From positions 1 through 29,123 of the forward strand of contig CAMUZJ010000005.1 of the NCBI GenBank assembly GCA_947165195.1: DNA of 29,123 nt, read 5' to 3'. A program made the position numbers and the translations under genes. The notes below the pieces were generated by a model. The model was not told where the DNA came from. It saw only the letters and a program-made list of their open reading frames with translations, and ran no database searches. The stretch comes from an uncultured Bacillota bacterium. Lineage in GTDB: Bacteria > Bacillota_I > Bacilli_A > RF39 > UBA660. Below are positions 1-8,173 of this stretch, one piece after another (the stretch's first letter is position 1; the number at the start of each line of letters is the position of its first letter).

Positions 1-13
1 TTCTACTTTAAAT

Positions 14-196
14 CTATATTTTTAATATTTTCTTTATAATTTCTTTTATTTCATCAGCTACATAGTATGTATAGTATGAACCTTGATCGTAAGCAAATAC
101 ATATAATCCTTCTATATCTGCTTCATATGCTGAAAATATCATAGAGTTTTCATTTTCTAGTAATCTTGTAAAAAATATTTGAGTAAATATATCACT
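14..196 (-). pseudogene. C-terminal remnant of an unrecognised gene
   Basis: A minus-strand frame stays open for about 60 codons from a TGA at 197-199 to a TAG at 14-16. Its translation looks protein-like, with an aromatic, acidic core (SAYEADIEGLYVFAYDQG) and a Lys/Ile-rich end (EIIKKILKI). The only ATG is at 140-142, which would give 42 residues, and no ribosome binding site precedes it. The frame is closed just upstream, exactly where a plus-strand terminator begins. I read it as the tail of a gene that lost its front, not as a working small gene. The family is not recognised. A chance open frame in AT-rich DNA cannot be excluded. Confidence 0.35.
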
Positions 197-244
197 TCAT
201 CCTATAAAATTTAACGAAAATTAGGTTATAGGATGATTTTTTTT
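197..244 (+). terminator. Rho-independent terminator, plus strand
   Basis: An 11-bp perfect stem (TCATCCTATAA at 197-207 with TTATAGGATGA at 226-236) is followed by eight Ts at 237-244. Five more pairs (208-212 with 218-222) can form inside the loop. It would end plus-strand transcription entering from left of the window and insulate the LysM cluster. Confidence 0.75.
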
Positions 245-357
245 ATGTTTTAATTTCCTATCTTTCATAACTATTGATTGCCCTCCTATTCTCTATTTTA
301 TGATAACAAAAAATTGGTTGAATTTTAATTCCTTTGCAGATACCTTTCATTTCCTAT

Positions 358-386
358 TAATATTTTAGAAAGAAAAAACATATTCT
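358..386 (+). promoter_or_regulatory. Candidate SigE-like (mother-cell) promoter
   Basis: TAATATT at 358-364 fits the SigE -35 consensus KMATATT. After a 14-bp spacer, CATATTCT at 379-386 shares five of eight bases with the SigE -10 consensus CATACAAT. Transcription would start just before the ribosome binding site (GGGAGGA, 394-400) of the LysM gene. No convincing sigma-A promoter was seen in 245-405, which otherwise looks empty. The call rests on short motif matches in AT-rich DNA and on the spore-like content of the genes behind it. Confidence 0.3.
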
Positions 387-405
387 TTAATAAGGGAGGA
401 ATAAG

Positions 406-1086
406 ATGTATGAAACTTATACGGTAAAGCGAGGAGATACTTTATATGGGATTAGTAATCAATTTGGAGTATCTGCTGTTGATATAGCAAATCTTAATAA
501 TTTAAAAGACTCTACTATACAGGTAGGACAAGTATTAAAAATACCTACTTCAGGAGGTATTAATCCTAGTAGTACTTTTATTTATACCGTAAAAAAAGGA
601 GATAGTCTATATTCGATTGCCAAAGTATATGAAACAACTGTAGATACTATTATTAAACAAAATAATTTAAAGTCTAACCTATTATCGATTGGCCAACAAC
701 TCATTATTCCAGAGTCAGGGGAAAGTGTTACGACAAAGCCTAATTATATAACTTACACAGTAAAAAAAGGAGATAATCTCTACTCCATTGCCAAAAGATA
801 TGGAGTTAGTGTAGAGACTATTTTAAAAGATAATGGTTTAAAAAATAATAATTTAGCTATTGGCCAAATCCTTAGAATTCGAACAACCCCTTCTACCGAT
901 GTTCTTGTAGAAGAGTGTTATGGAGAAGATTATACTCCTCCTAGGGAGGATATTTTGTATACAGTCAAAAAAGGAGATAGTCTTTACTCTATCGCAAAGA
1001 ATTATAATACTTCCGTTGACTCTATTAAGAAAAAAAATAATTTAACTAGTAATAATCTTGCGATAGGTCAACAATTAAAATTATAA
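406..1086 (+). CDS. Four-LysM-repeat peptidoglycan-binding protein
   Basis: The 226-residue protein is almost entirely four LysM repeats, at about residues 4-47, 59-102, 116-159 and 184-226. Each begins with a YTVK(K/R)GD(S/T/N)LY(S/G)I motif and ends with a hydrophobic IGQxLxI strand. The linker at 160-183 is acidic and carries the only cysteine (C171). LysM domains bind the N-acetylglucosamine part of peptidoglycan. There is no signal peptide, membrane helix or catalytic domain. That would suit a protein placed on a forespore from the mother-cell cytoplasm, in the style of SafA-like coat proteins; this is inference. GGGAGGA lies 5 bp before the ATG. It is the first gene of a three-gene plus-strand operon with gaps of 11 and 4 bp. 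Confidence 0.85.
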   Translation: MYETYTVKRGDTLYGISNQFGVSAVDIANLNNLKDSTIQVGQVLKIPTSGGINPSSTFIYTVKKGDSLYSIAKVYETTVDTIIKQNNLKSNLLSIGQQLIIPESGESVTTKPNYITYTVKKGDNLYSIAKRYGVSVETILKDNGLKNNNLAIGQILRIRTTPSTDVLVEECYGEDYTPPREDILYTVKKGDSLYSIAKNYNTSVDSIKKKNNLTSNNLAIGQQLKL

Positions 1087-1097
1087 GGAGGAATTTT

Positions 1098-1505
1098 ATG
1101 AATGAGATTTTTTATACGGATGAGCGTTTAAAAAGTGATGCAGCTTATCAAGAATTTTTAAGAGAAAACCCTGGAGTTGGATATTTAAAGGTAAGAGCAT
1201 CTGCTGCTAATGAAGCAGTACCTATTAGTGGTATTCAAATTAAAGTAAGTAAACTAATAGGAACAAATAATGTAGTTTTTTTTAGAGGAGAAACAGATTA
1301 TTCTGGAATGATTAATGATATTGTACTTCCTGCTCCTAAAGAAGTAGTTAGTGATGAGGTAATTCCAAAATTTACAAGTTATGATTTAACAGCTAAGGGT
1401 TCTATTCAAAATATAGATGATAGATATACTATTTCTGTTTGTTGTGGAATTACTGTCATTCAATATATTAATGTTACTCCTCTCATTTATGCAGAAATCG
1501 GGTGA
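1098..1505 (+). CDS. Small beta-rich protein, carboxypeptidase-regulatory-like fold
   Basis: This 135-residue protein has a short polar N-terminus (about residues 1-26) followed by a beta-rich domain. The pattern GYLKVRASAANEAVPISGIQIKV, then a segment with GETDYSGMI and INDIVLPAP, resembles the carboxypeptidase-regulatory or transthyretin-like domains often found beside clostridial spore peptidoglycan-binding proteins. The end (residues 108-135) contains two adjacent cysteines (CC) and a hydrophobic strand. There is no signal peptide. It has a strong binding site (AAGGAGGA) and sits 11 bp after the LysM gene and 4 bp before the SpoIID-like gene, so co-translation is likely. The exact function is unknown; a structural or adaptor role with its neighbours is inferred from context. 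Confidence 0.7.
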   Translation: MNEIFYTDERLKSDAAYQEFLRENPGVGYLKVRASAANEAVPISGIQIKVSKLIGTNNVVFFRGETDYSGMINDIVLPAPKEVVSDEVIPKFTSYDLTAKGSIQNIDDRYTISVCCGITVIQYINVTPLIYAEIG

Positions 1506-1509
1506 TTAA

Positions 1510-2853
1510 ATGGCTATCAGATATCCCGTTATTCCAAATGAAATTACTGTCCATTTAGGAGCTCCTAATCAAGCAGCTGCTGATATTACGATTCCTTTTA
1601 CCGATTATATTAGTAATGTTGCATCTTCTGAAATATACCCTACATGGCCAGTCAACTCTCTAAAGGCTAATATTTTAGCAATCATTTCTTTTACGATGAA
1701 TCGTATTTATAATGAATGGTATCGTAGTAAAGGATATAACTTTGATATTACATCTTCTCCTATCTATGATCAAACATATACACCTAACCGAGAAATTTAT
1801 GAAAATATTGCTAATTTAGTAAAAGATGAGTTTGATGATTATATCGTAAAAGAAGGACAAGTTCAACCTTATTTTGCTCAGTACTGTGATGGAAGAAAAC
1901 TAATTTGTAATGGTCTTTCTCAATGGGGAAGCGTCTCTTTAGCTAATCAAGGAAAAAGTCCTATTGATATTATTCGCTATTATTATGGAAATGATACTAA
2001 TATTAAATATAATGCTCCAGTTGGGGATTCTACTACCAGTTTCCCTGGATATGATATAGGTCTTGGACAAGCAGGAAATCCAGTATCGGCTATTCAAAGA
2101 GATTTAAGACGAATTAGACAAAATTATCCAGCTATTCCTAATATCGAAGATACTCTAGGAATTTATAATAATGAAACAGAAGATGCCGTAAAAAAATTCC
2201 AAGAGATATTTGCTCTACCTGTTACTGGAATTGTCGATAAAGCGACATGGTATAAAATTAAATATGTCTATACAAGTGTTAAGAAATTATCGGATTTATA
2301 TACAGAAGGTTTATCTCCTGAAGAAGCAACTTTTTTATACCGTGATGAATTAAAATATGGGGATACTGGAATTGAAGTAGAATTTATTCATTATTATTTA
2401 GATGCTATTTCTTTTTTAGATAAAGATATTCCTAATCTTAAGACTAATTCTGTTTATAATGATGCAACAAGAACAATGGTTATGGCTTTTCAACAAAAAT
2501 ATGGTCTTCCTGTTACTGGTATTTTTACATATGCAGATTGGAATGTTTTAAAAACTACTTATGATAAGTTATTAAAGTCTTTTCCTTTAGAATATAGTGC
2601 TTATGTAGATGAATTATATCCTGGATATTTTATTAATAAAGGTATGAGTGGAGAAGATGTATTAAAACTACAGAGGCTTCTTTTAAAAATTTGTCAATAT
2701 GATAAGTCCATCCCTGGTGTTCGAGTAAATGGTACTTTTGATGATTTAACTGAAAAGTCTGTTATGAAAATTCAAGATGATTATAATTTAGGTATTACTG
2801 GTTTAGTTGGTCCCTTCTCTTGGAGAAAGATTGTAGAACTTGCGAATAGATAA
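1510..2853 (+). CDS. SpoIID/LytB-domain protein with three peptidoglycan-binding repeats
   Basis: The 447-residue protein has two parts. Residues about 30-162 match the SpoIID/LytB domain: VASSEIYPTWPVNSLKA corresponds to the SpoIID segment with the catalytic Glu (here E41), and NGLSQWGSVSLANQGKS followed by IIRYYYG (135-160) matches the conserved C-terminal motif. SpoIID is a lytic transglycosylase that degrades peptidoglycan during engulfment. Three PG_binding_1 repeats follow, at about 183-252, 278-352 and 368-445, each with FQ or IQ, a PVTGI- or GITGL-type turn and an aromatic TW/DW/SW near the end. There is no signal peptide or membrane helix. It resembles a protein found in many spore-forming Clostridia, often annotated as peptidoglycan-binding or spore cortex-lytic-like. 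Whether it is catalytic is unproven. GGGTGA overlapping the upstream stop can serve as ribosome binding site. Confidence 0.8.
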   Translation: MAIRYPVIPNEITVHLGAPNQAAADITIPFTDYISNVASSEIYPTWPVNSLKANILAIISFTMNRIYNEWYRSKGYNFDITSSPIYDQTYTPNREIYENIANLVKDEFDDYIVKEGQVQPYFAQYCDGRKLICNGLSQWGSVSLANQGKSPIDIIRYYYGNDTNIKYNAPVGDSTTSFPGYDIGLGQAGNPVSAIQRDLRRIRQNYPAIPNIEDTLGIYNNETEDAVKKFQEIFALPVTGIVDKATWYKIKYVYTSVKKLSDLYTEGLSPEEATFLYRDELKYGDTGIEVEFIHYYLDAISFLDKDIPNLKTNSVYNDATRTMVMAFQQKYGLPVTGIFTYADWNVLKTTYDKLLKSFPLEYSAYVDELYPGYFINKGMSGEDVLKLQRLLLKICQYDKSIPGVRVNGTFDDLTEKSVMKIQDDYNLGITGLVGPFSWRKIVELANR

Positions 2854-2854
2854 G

Positions 2855-2888
2855 AAAAAAAGATGCTTTTATAGGCATCTATTTAGTT
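2855..2888 (-). terminator. Terminator between convergent genes
   Basis: AGATGC (2861-2866) pairs with GCATCT (2875-2880) around an 8-nt loop. Read on the minus strand, the hairpin is followed by seven Ts and ends the gpmA transcript. On the plus strand it is followed by a weaker ATTTAGTTTT tract and may also end the SpoIID-like operon. Confidence 0.75.
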
Positions 2889-3581
2889 TTATTCTCCAAT
2901 ATAATAATGTCTAATTGGAGTTAAATCATCATTTAATTCATAGCAAATAGGACTTCCTGTTTTGATTTCTAATCCTACTACTTCTTCATTAGATAAATTA
3001 TCTAGGTATTTCATTAGCCCTCTTAGACTATTTCCATGAGCTACTATGAGCACATTTTTTCCACTTTCTACAATAGGTTTTATATCACTATTCCAATATT
3101 TTATGACTCTATCTACTGTATCTAATAAGTTTTCCGTTAGAGGAAGTTCTTCTTCTGTTAAGTCTTTGTATTTTGAATCATTTCCAGGATACCTTGGATC
3201 TTCTTTTGTGAGTGCTGGTGGTCTAACATCAGCACTTCTTCTCCAAAGTTGTACTTGCTCTCTTCCATACTTTTCTTTGGTTTCTTCTTTATTTAATCCT
3301 TGTAGGGCTCCATAATGTCTTTCATTTAGTTTGTAGCTATAGTAGATAGGAATGTCTTTTTCTCCTAATTCTTCTAATATATAGTTAAGAGTATCATTTG
3401 CTCTTTTTAATAGAGAAGTAAAGGCTATATCAAATCTATATCCTTTTTCTTTTAGTAATTTTCCTGCGTTTTTAGCTTCTTCTATTCCATTACTTGATAG
3501 TTCTACATCTGTCCATCCAGTAAACTTATTTTCTAAATTCCACTGACTTTCTCCATGTCTTACAATTACTAATTTTTTCAT
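2889..3581 (-). CDS. gpmA: 2,3-bisphosphoglycerate-dependent phosphoglycerate mutase
   Basis: This cytoplasmic glycolytic enzyme interconverts 3- and 2-phosphoglycerate. The start used here gives 230 residues, the normal length for GpmA. VIVRHGESQWN holds the phosphorylated His9, LNERHYGALQG the acid Glu87, and IVAHGNSLRG the second His182. The TGWTDVELS and YPGNDSKY segments are also typical. A longer frame opens at 3608, but the ATG at 3581 is preferred: GGAG lies 7 bp before it and the protein then begins with the usual MKKLVIVRHG, whereas the GGAG before the 3608 start is 15 bp away. It follows ispD by 70 bp with no terminator between, so the two are probably co-transcribed. Confidence 0.95.
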   Translation of the reverse strand: MKKLVIVRHGESQWNLENKFTGWTDVELSSNGIEEAKNAGKLLKEKGYRFDIAFTSLLKRANDTLNYILEELGEKDIPIYYSYKLNERHYGALQGLNKEETKEKYGREQVQLWRRSADVRPPALTKEDPRYPGNDSKYKDLTEEELPLTENLLDTVDRVIKYWNSDIKPIVESGKNVLIVAHGNSLRGLMKYLDNLSNEEVVGLEIKTGSPICYELNDDLTPIRHYYIGE

Positions 3582-3651
3582 ATCTTGTCTCCATTCTTTT
3601 GTTAACATGATTTTATAGGATGACTCCTACAATGAATAATATATCATATTT

Positions 3652-4326
3652 TTACTTCTTTAAATAGTTTCTTACTAAAGTAATATCATCTTTCGTTGTT
3701 ATTTTTATATTAGAATAATCTCCTTCTATAATTTTTACTTTGTATTTATCTATTTCTAATAACATACAATCATCTGTTATATTTTCATTATTTTTATATT
3801 TATTATGCATCTCTAATAATACTTTTTTATCAAAACATTGTGGTGTTTGAATAAGCCATGTATTTTTTCTTTCTGTTGTTTCTACTACTTCATTATTTTC
3901 ATTAACTATTTTTATCGTATCTTTTGCTTTTACTCCTACGGTTGCTCCTTTATACTCTTTCATACAGTCAATTAATTCTTTGATGAATCTACTTTTTAGA
4001 CATGGTCTTGCTCCATCGTGTATTAAGACAATATCTGAGTCTGTTTCACGAAGTGCATTATATACAGACTCTTGTCTTGATGAGCCACCTATTACTATTT
4101 TTATTGGTTTTTGGTATTTTTCTTCTACTAGTATAGAATTTACAGTGTCGATATCTATTTGTCTTGCTACTAAAATAATATCTGTTATATATTGGCTATT
4201 ATTAAATATATCTAGACTATAGGATAGAACGGTTTTATTATTTACTAATTCAAAGTTTTTATTTCTATTTTCTCCATATCTTGTACTATTCCCTGCTAGT
4301 AATAAGATACCCGTTATTTTTTTCAT
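3652..4326 (-). CDS. ispD: 2-C-methyl-D-erythritol 4-phosphate cytidylyltransferase
   Basis: IspD transfers CMP from CTP to methylerythritol phosphate, the third step of the MEP isoprenoid pathway. The 224 residues match the usual length. Visible motifs are the nucleotide-binding loop LLLAGNSTRYG (8-18, with R16), VIGGSSRQESVYNAL (78-92), LIHDGARP (101-108), the TER and TPQ elements (151-153 and 161-163) and IKITTKDDI (207-215). The first loop is a little unusual: the family AAAGxGxRMG appears as LLAGNSTRYG, and the usual PKQ is replaced by NKNF, with K23 probably keeping the lysine role. AAGGAGA lies 7 bp before the ATG. ispF is not adjacent. It is the first gene of an ispD-gpmA unit. Confidence 0.92.
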   Translation of the reverse strand: MKKITGILLLAGNSTRYGENRNKNFELVNNKTVLSYSLDIFNNSQYITDIILVARQIDIDTVNSILVEEKYQKPIKIVIGGSSRQESVYNALRETDSDIVLIHDGARPCLKSRFIKELIDCMKEYKGATVGVKAKDTIKIVNENNEVVETTERKNTWLIQTPQCFDKKVLLEMHNKYKNNENITDDCMLLEIDKYKVKIIEGDYSNIKITTKDDITLVRNYLKK

Positions 4327-4361
4327 TTTAATCTCCTTTTTTTTAATGCTTTAATACTACT

Positions 4362-4391
4362 ATTCTATTATTAAAGTATTTTCTAAGTCAA
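4362..4391 (-). promoter_or_regulatory. Sigma-A promoter for ispD-gpmA
   Basis: TTGACT (4386-4391) and TAGAAT (4362-4367) are separated by 18 bp. An inverted repeat, CTTTAATA/TATTAAAG (4349-4356 and 4369-4376), overlaps the -10 box and the start of the transcript. Confidence 0.5.
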
Positions 4392-4404
4392 GCTAGGAAT
4401 TAAT

Positions 4405-4434
4405 CAAAAAAAAATAACTAGAAACTAGTTATTT
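4405..4434 (-). terminator. Terminator of the 913-aa gene
   Basis: A 10-bp stem (4412-4421 with 4425-4434, core ATAACTAG/CTAGTTAT) has a 3-nt loop and is followed on the minus strand by a run of eight Ts. It overlaps the stop codon of the gene. Confidence 0.85.
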
Positions 4435-7174
4435 ATTGTACTGGTTGAGATGGAAGCTCTGGAGTTTGTGGCTGCATTGTATTCCAATCATTAGTTTCTA
4501 TGTCTAATAGACTATCATCAAAAGTATAATCCATGTTGTTATTATAATTAGCAGAATTTAATAATTGTTCAACATATGGGTAAATTGCAGAGTTTTGTAA
4601 AATATTCATTGTTCTTTCTGATATTAGTTGTAATTCTTCCTCTGTCATACCGTTAAAGTCTTTAGCTGATGCTATATCAAAACTTCCGACATTGATATTT
4701 TCTTCTATTTTAGATTCTAATTTTAAGGTAGTTGTATCAGATAAATAGATATCTGCTACATTTTCTTTATCATTTATTTTTGTAATAGTTGCTATTAATT
4801 GTTCTTCATTATCTTGAACAAGTTTAATATTACAAACACCTTTTTTTGTTTCAGCAATAAATCCTGATGAAAGAGAAACTCCATTAATTGTTAATAGGGA
4901 ATAGTCATTATCAAATACATATTCCACAACCTTGGTATTATCTTGGGATAGATTAAATCCAATAATATCATTTAATATTCCTTGTGTATAAAAACCTAAT
5001 TTTATATTAATGTCGCTATATTCCATCTCTTTTAGTTCGTTTAGTGCTTCTTTAATATTTGCCTCTGTTACTTCATTACTTGTTTTTGCCATAATTTGTA
5101 TGGCTTTCGAATCATTTTCATATACTTCTACAATGTTCGTTACTATTCTTTTTAGACTCTCACTATTAATTTTATAATAATAGTTTTTAGCTGAAATACT
5201 TTTTCCATTGATTGCTAAAGTTATATCTTCTGTAGTTGCTTTTTCATCTTTAAAAGCTGATTTTAATGCTTTTTCTGTAGTATTTATTATATATTGTTCA
5301 TCTTCTGTATTTAAAATATCTGAATTAACAATATTACTTATATAATAAACATTTTGAAGTATTTTATCTGATTGAATATATAATTTATCTCCTGTTAAAT
5401 AAGTAGCTAAATCTATTAAGGGTATATTATTTTCATTAAGATTTAATTTTAGTAGACTATTTTTTGTTTTGGGATCCACCTCTGTTGTGTAGTCTATGGA
5501 ATAATTATTAAATACTTTTAATGCTTCATCGGTTGTATCTAGCGTTATTAGTCCACTTAAACGATAAGATTTACTGGGATCATAATTACTTTTTGCCATA
5601 GAAAATACTTTAGAAACAGTTGCCTCATATGGGGATTTTAAACAGAATTTCATAGCTACTACTATACCTGCTGTTATTATCATAATGATTAGCATTAAAA
5701 AAATAATAAGTCCTAGTTTTGATTTTTTCTTTTTTTCTTTTTTATTTTTTTCTTCTTTTTCTTCTTTTTGTACTTCATTTGTTGTTTCATCTTTTTTTGC
5801 CATACTACTTGCTGGAAGTTGTTCTACTATTTGTGGTTCTTCATTTTGTTCTTTAGCAGATATTTCTGTAATAGTAGGAGGCTCTTCTATGATTGGTGTA
5901 GTTTCATCTTGAGGGGTATTTTCTTGAGGTAGTGCCATATCTTGAGTAGCATTCCAATTATTTATATTATCATTATTTATAGAGTCATTATTATCTATTG
6001 TTGTAATTTGTGGTTGAAAATCTTCTACTATGTTATTTTCTATTGCTTGAGTTTCATCTTTTGTATTTTCTATATTATTTTCTATATCATTGTTATTTTC
6101 TATATTTATATTATCTGGTATTCCTACTTCATTCATTGTATTATCAACTACTGTATCATTGCTTAATGGAATATCATTTTCTAAATTATTATCATCTAAT
6201 GAAGTATTTGATACTACATCATCACTTAATCGAATATTTTGCATATTGTTATCTATATTATCTACTTCTATATTTCCCATCGGTTGAGAAGTTTCTTCTG
6301 TAGTCATATTATTATAATTATTATCATTTAATGGGATATTTTGCATATTGTTATCTATATTATCTACTTCCATATTTCCCATCGGTTTTGAAATCTCTTC
6401 TGCAGTCATATTATTATAATTATTATTATCATTTAATGGAATATTTTCAGAAATATTATGATTTAGTATTGCATTTCCTACTGGAATATCTGCAGTATTA
6501 GAGTCCATTTCATTTACATGGTTATTCATCCCTTGGTCTTGCAAAGCACTACTTTCTATATTCTGATTATTCTTTGGCAATGAACTATTGTTTTGATTTT
6601 GTACAAAAGGATTTATTCTATTATTATCATTTTGTACATTTTCTCTATTTGTAGGTATATTTTCTTGAGGAGTTCTAGATACCATTTCGGGATTTGTAAA
6701 TGGATTAGCTTGATAAGCTTGCTTAGGACTATTTTGTGAATACATGGAATTTTCTACTGGTCTATTGTTATTTAGATGATTGGCAGGCATATTTTGATAA
6801 TTTGTATTTTTGTTCATATTTATTGGATTTTCTTGAGAATTTTGCATTCTATTTGTAGGATTTTGGCCATTTATATTTTGTGTTGCCATATTATTTCTAT
6901 TCATATTAGGATTTGGCATCATTCCATTATTATGAATAGGGGCATTTATACTTTTACTAGTTGCCATTCTTCCTGTTGGAATAACTTCTTCTCCATATCC
7001 ACCTCTATTATCAGCCATTTGATTTCTATTGCTAGAAGGTATGTTATTCATCATTCTGTTATTTACATTATTTCTCATCATATTATTATTCATGTTTGTA
7101 GGAGTAGAACTCATTGTATTATTCATCATTTGTCCATTATTCATTTGTCGATTTATATTATTTTCATTATTCAT
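4433..7174 (-). CDS. Asn-rich single-pass membrane protein with large outer domain (unknown)
   Basis: The family of this 913-residue protein is not recognised. Residues 1 to about 220 are very rich in Asn, Met and Gln and look disordered. Residues about 220-460 are acidic and low-complexity and include a near-perfect tandem repeat of 34-35 residues encoded at about 6235-6446. A lysine-rich stretch (about 463-485) leads into one transmembrane helix at 487-508. The Lys-rich N-terminal flank predicts the tail inside and the C-terminal 405 residues outside. That outer part is beta-strand-rich and ends in a polar Pro/Gln tail. It resembles the outer domain of the 515-aa protein at 13911-15458, for example LGFYTQGI versus ISFYTKGI. 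A weak ribosome site (GGTAGTG) precedes the ATG. It stands alone, with its own terminator. A surface or envelope role is inferred from architecture only. Confidence 0.75.
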   Translation of the reverse strand: MNNENNINRQMNNGQMMNNTMSSTPTNMNNNMMRNNVNNRMMNNIPSSNRNQMADNRGGYGEEVIPTGRMATSKSINAPIHNNGMMPNPNMNRNNMATQNINGQNPTNRMQNSQENPINMNKNTNYQNMPANHLNNNRPVENSMYSQNSPKQAYQANPFTNPEMVSRTPQENIPTNRENVQNDNNRINPFVQNQNNSSLPKNNQNIESSALQDQGMNNHVNEMDSNTADIPVGNAILNHNISENIPLNDNNNYNNMTAEEISKPMGNMEVDNIDNNMQNIPLNDNNYNNMTTEETSQPMGNIEVDNIDNNMQNIRLSDDVVSNTSLDDNNLENDIPLSNDTVVDNTMNEVGIPDNINIENNNDIENNIENTKDETQAIENNIVEDFQPQITTIDNNDSINNDNINNWNATQDMALPQENTPQDETTPIIEEPPTITEISAKEQNEEPQIVEQLPASSMAKKDETTNEVQKEEKEEKNKKEKKKKSKLGLIIFLMLIIMIITAGIVVAMKFCLKSPYEATVSKVFSMAKSNYDPSKSYRLSGLITLDTTDEALKVFNNYSIDYTTEVDPKTKNSLLKLNLNENNIPLIDLATYLTGDKLYIQSDKILQNVYYISNIVNSDILNTEDEQYIINTTEKALKSAFKDEKATTEDITLAINGKSISAKNYYYKINSESLKRIVTNIVEVYENDSKAIQIMAKTSNEVTEANIKEALNELKEMEYSDINIKLGFYTQGILNDIIGFNLSQDNTKVVEYVFDNDYSLLTINGVSLSSGFIAETKKGVCNIKLVQDNEEQLIATITKINDKENVADIYLSDTTTLKLESKIEENINVGSFDIASAKDFNGMTEEELQLISERTMNILQNSAIYPYVEQLLNSANYNNNMDYTFDDSLLDIETNDWNTMQPQTPELPSQPVQ
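6235..6446 (-). repeat. 102-bp tandem duplication inside the 913-aa gene
   Basis: Two adjacent copies start at about 6235 and 6337. They differ by a few substitutions and by one extra Asn codon in the copy at 6337-6446. Each encodes a unit running from NNMTxEE through PMGN to VDNIDNNMQNI. The phase of three keeps the frame open. Such a recent in-frame duplication is typical of a tolerant, disordered linker. Confidence 0.85.
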
Positions 7175-7243
7175 ATCTTACACTACCTTTACTATTTCTA
7201 TTTTAATAATACCATAAAATGCAATTTTTAAACACTTTTTTTA

Positions 7244-7278
7244 GAAAAAAATAAAAAAACTTCTATATTGAAGTTTTT
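7244..7278 (-). terminator. Terminator of gpx-trxB
   Basis: AAAAACTTC (7255-7263) pairs with GAAGTTTTT (7270-7278) around a 6-nt loop. The minus strand continues with T-rich sequence. The hairpin overlaps the trxB stop codon. Confidence 0.75.
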
Positions 7279-8164
7279 ACATTTCTTTTATAGCTGTTGT
7301 TGCGGATATTGCTCCATCACTTACAGCAGTTGTCAATTGCCTTAACTGTTTTACTCTTGTATCACCTGCTACATAAATTCCTTCTACATTTGTATGAACT
7401 CCATCTTCTGATACAATATATCCTTTATTATCTAATGTAATCAAGTCGGAAAACAAAAGGTTTTTTGGTTCTTGCCCTACTGCAATAAACAATCCATCAA
7501 TGGTAATTTCTTGAATATTTTCTTGATTATCTTTTACTTCTATTCCAGTTAATTTTTCGTTTCCTATTAATTTTACAACATTAGAGTTGAGTATAAATTC
7601 TACATTAGTTTTTTTCTTTAACTCTTCTAGTGATTTATCTTCTCCCCTAAATGTATCTCTTCTATGAATTAAATACACTTTATTAGCTATACTGGATAGG
7701 TAAAGGGCATCTTCTAGTGCTGTATTTCCTCCCCCTACTACAGCAACTACTTTGTTTTTATAAAAGTTTCCATCACAAGTAGCACAATAAGATACTCCTT
7801 TTCCAATAAATTCTTGTTCTTTATCTATATTTAGTTTTCTATTTTCTGCTCCTGTTGCTAAAATAATACTTCTTCCTTGATATTCTCCATTTTTTGTTAT
7901 GACTTTCTTTTCTTTGGTAATCCGAAGAACTGTTTCTAATTTAAATTCTGCTCCTAACTCTTTTACTTGATTATAAAGATTTGTAGCATATTCAAAACCA
8001 GAAATTTTAGGCACCCCTGGATAGTTTTCTATCAAATTGGCATTAATAATTTGTCCTCCGTAGCTTTTTGCTTCTAATAGTAATACTTTCTTATTTGCTC
8101 TTCTAGCATATAAAGCTGCGGTTAATCCAGCTGGACCTGCTCCTACTATAATAATATCGTACAT
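7277..8164 (-). CDS. trxB: Thioredoxin-disulfide reductase
   Basis: TrxB is a cytoplasmic FAD enzyme that passes electrons from NADPH to thioredoxin. The 295 residues are slightly short for the family (about 305-320) but complete. GAGPAG (8-13) binds FAD. CATC (127-130) is the redox-active disulfide. GGGNTA (144-149) and HRRDTFR (167-173) belong to the NADPH domain. AGD (266-268) followed by RQLTTAVSDGAISA closes the FAD site. It starts 9 bp after gpx, with GGTGG 4 bp before the ATG, so the two are co-transcribed and probably coupled. Its likely job here is to keep thioredoxin reduced for the peroxidase encoded just upstream, as well as for general thiol balance. Confidence 0.94.
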   Translation of the reverse strand: MYDIIIVGAGPAGLTAALYARRANKKVLLLEAKSYGGQIINANLIENYPGVPKISGFEYATNLYNQVKELGAEFKLETVLRITKEKKVITKNGEYQGRSIILATGAENRKLNIDKEQEFIGKGVSYCATCDGNFYKNKVVAVVGGGNTALEDALYLSSIANKVYLIHRRDTFRGEDKSLEELKKKTNVEFILNSNVVKLIGNEKLTGIEVKDNQENIQEITIDGLFIAVGQEPKNLLFSDLITLDNKGYIVSEDGVHTNVEGIYVAGDTRVKQLRQLTTAVSDGAISATTAIKEM

Positions 8165-8173
8165 TCTACCACC

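Noticed and set aside
3046..4222. Plus-strand open frames opposite gpmA and ispD
   Set aside because: Both lie inside well-conserved enzyme genes on the minus strand and have no ribosome site or recognisable motif.
5685..7231. Several plus-strand open frames of 60-150 codons opposite the 913-aa gene
   Set aside because: They mirror the low-complexity Asn/Met-rich coding strand, give Ile/Ser/Phe-rich nonsense products, and lack ribosome sites.
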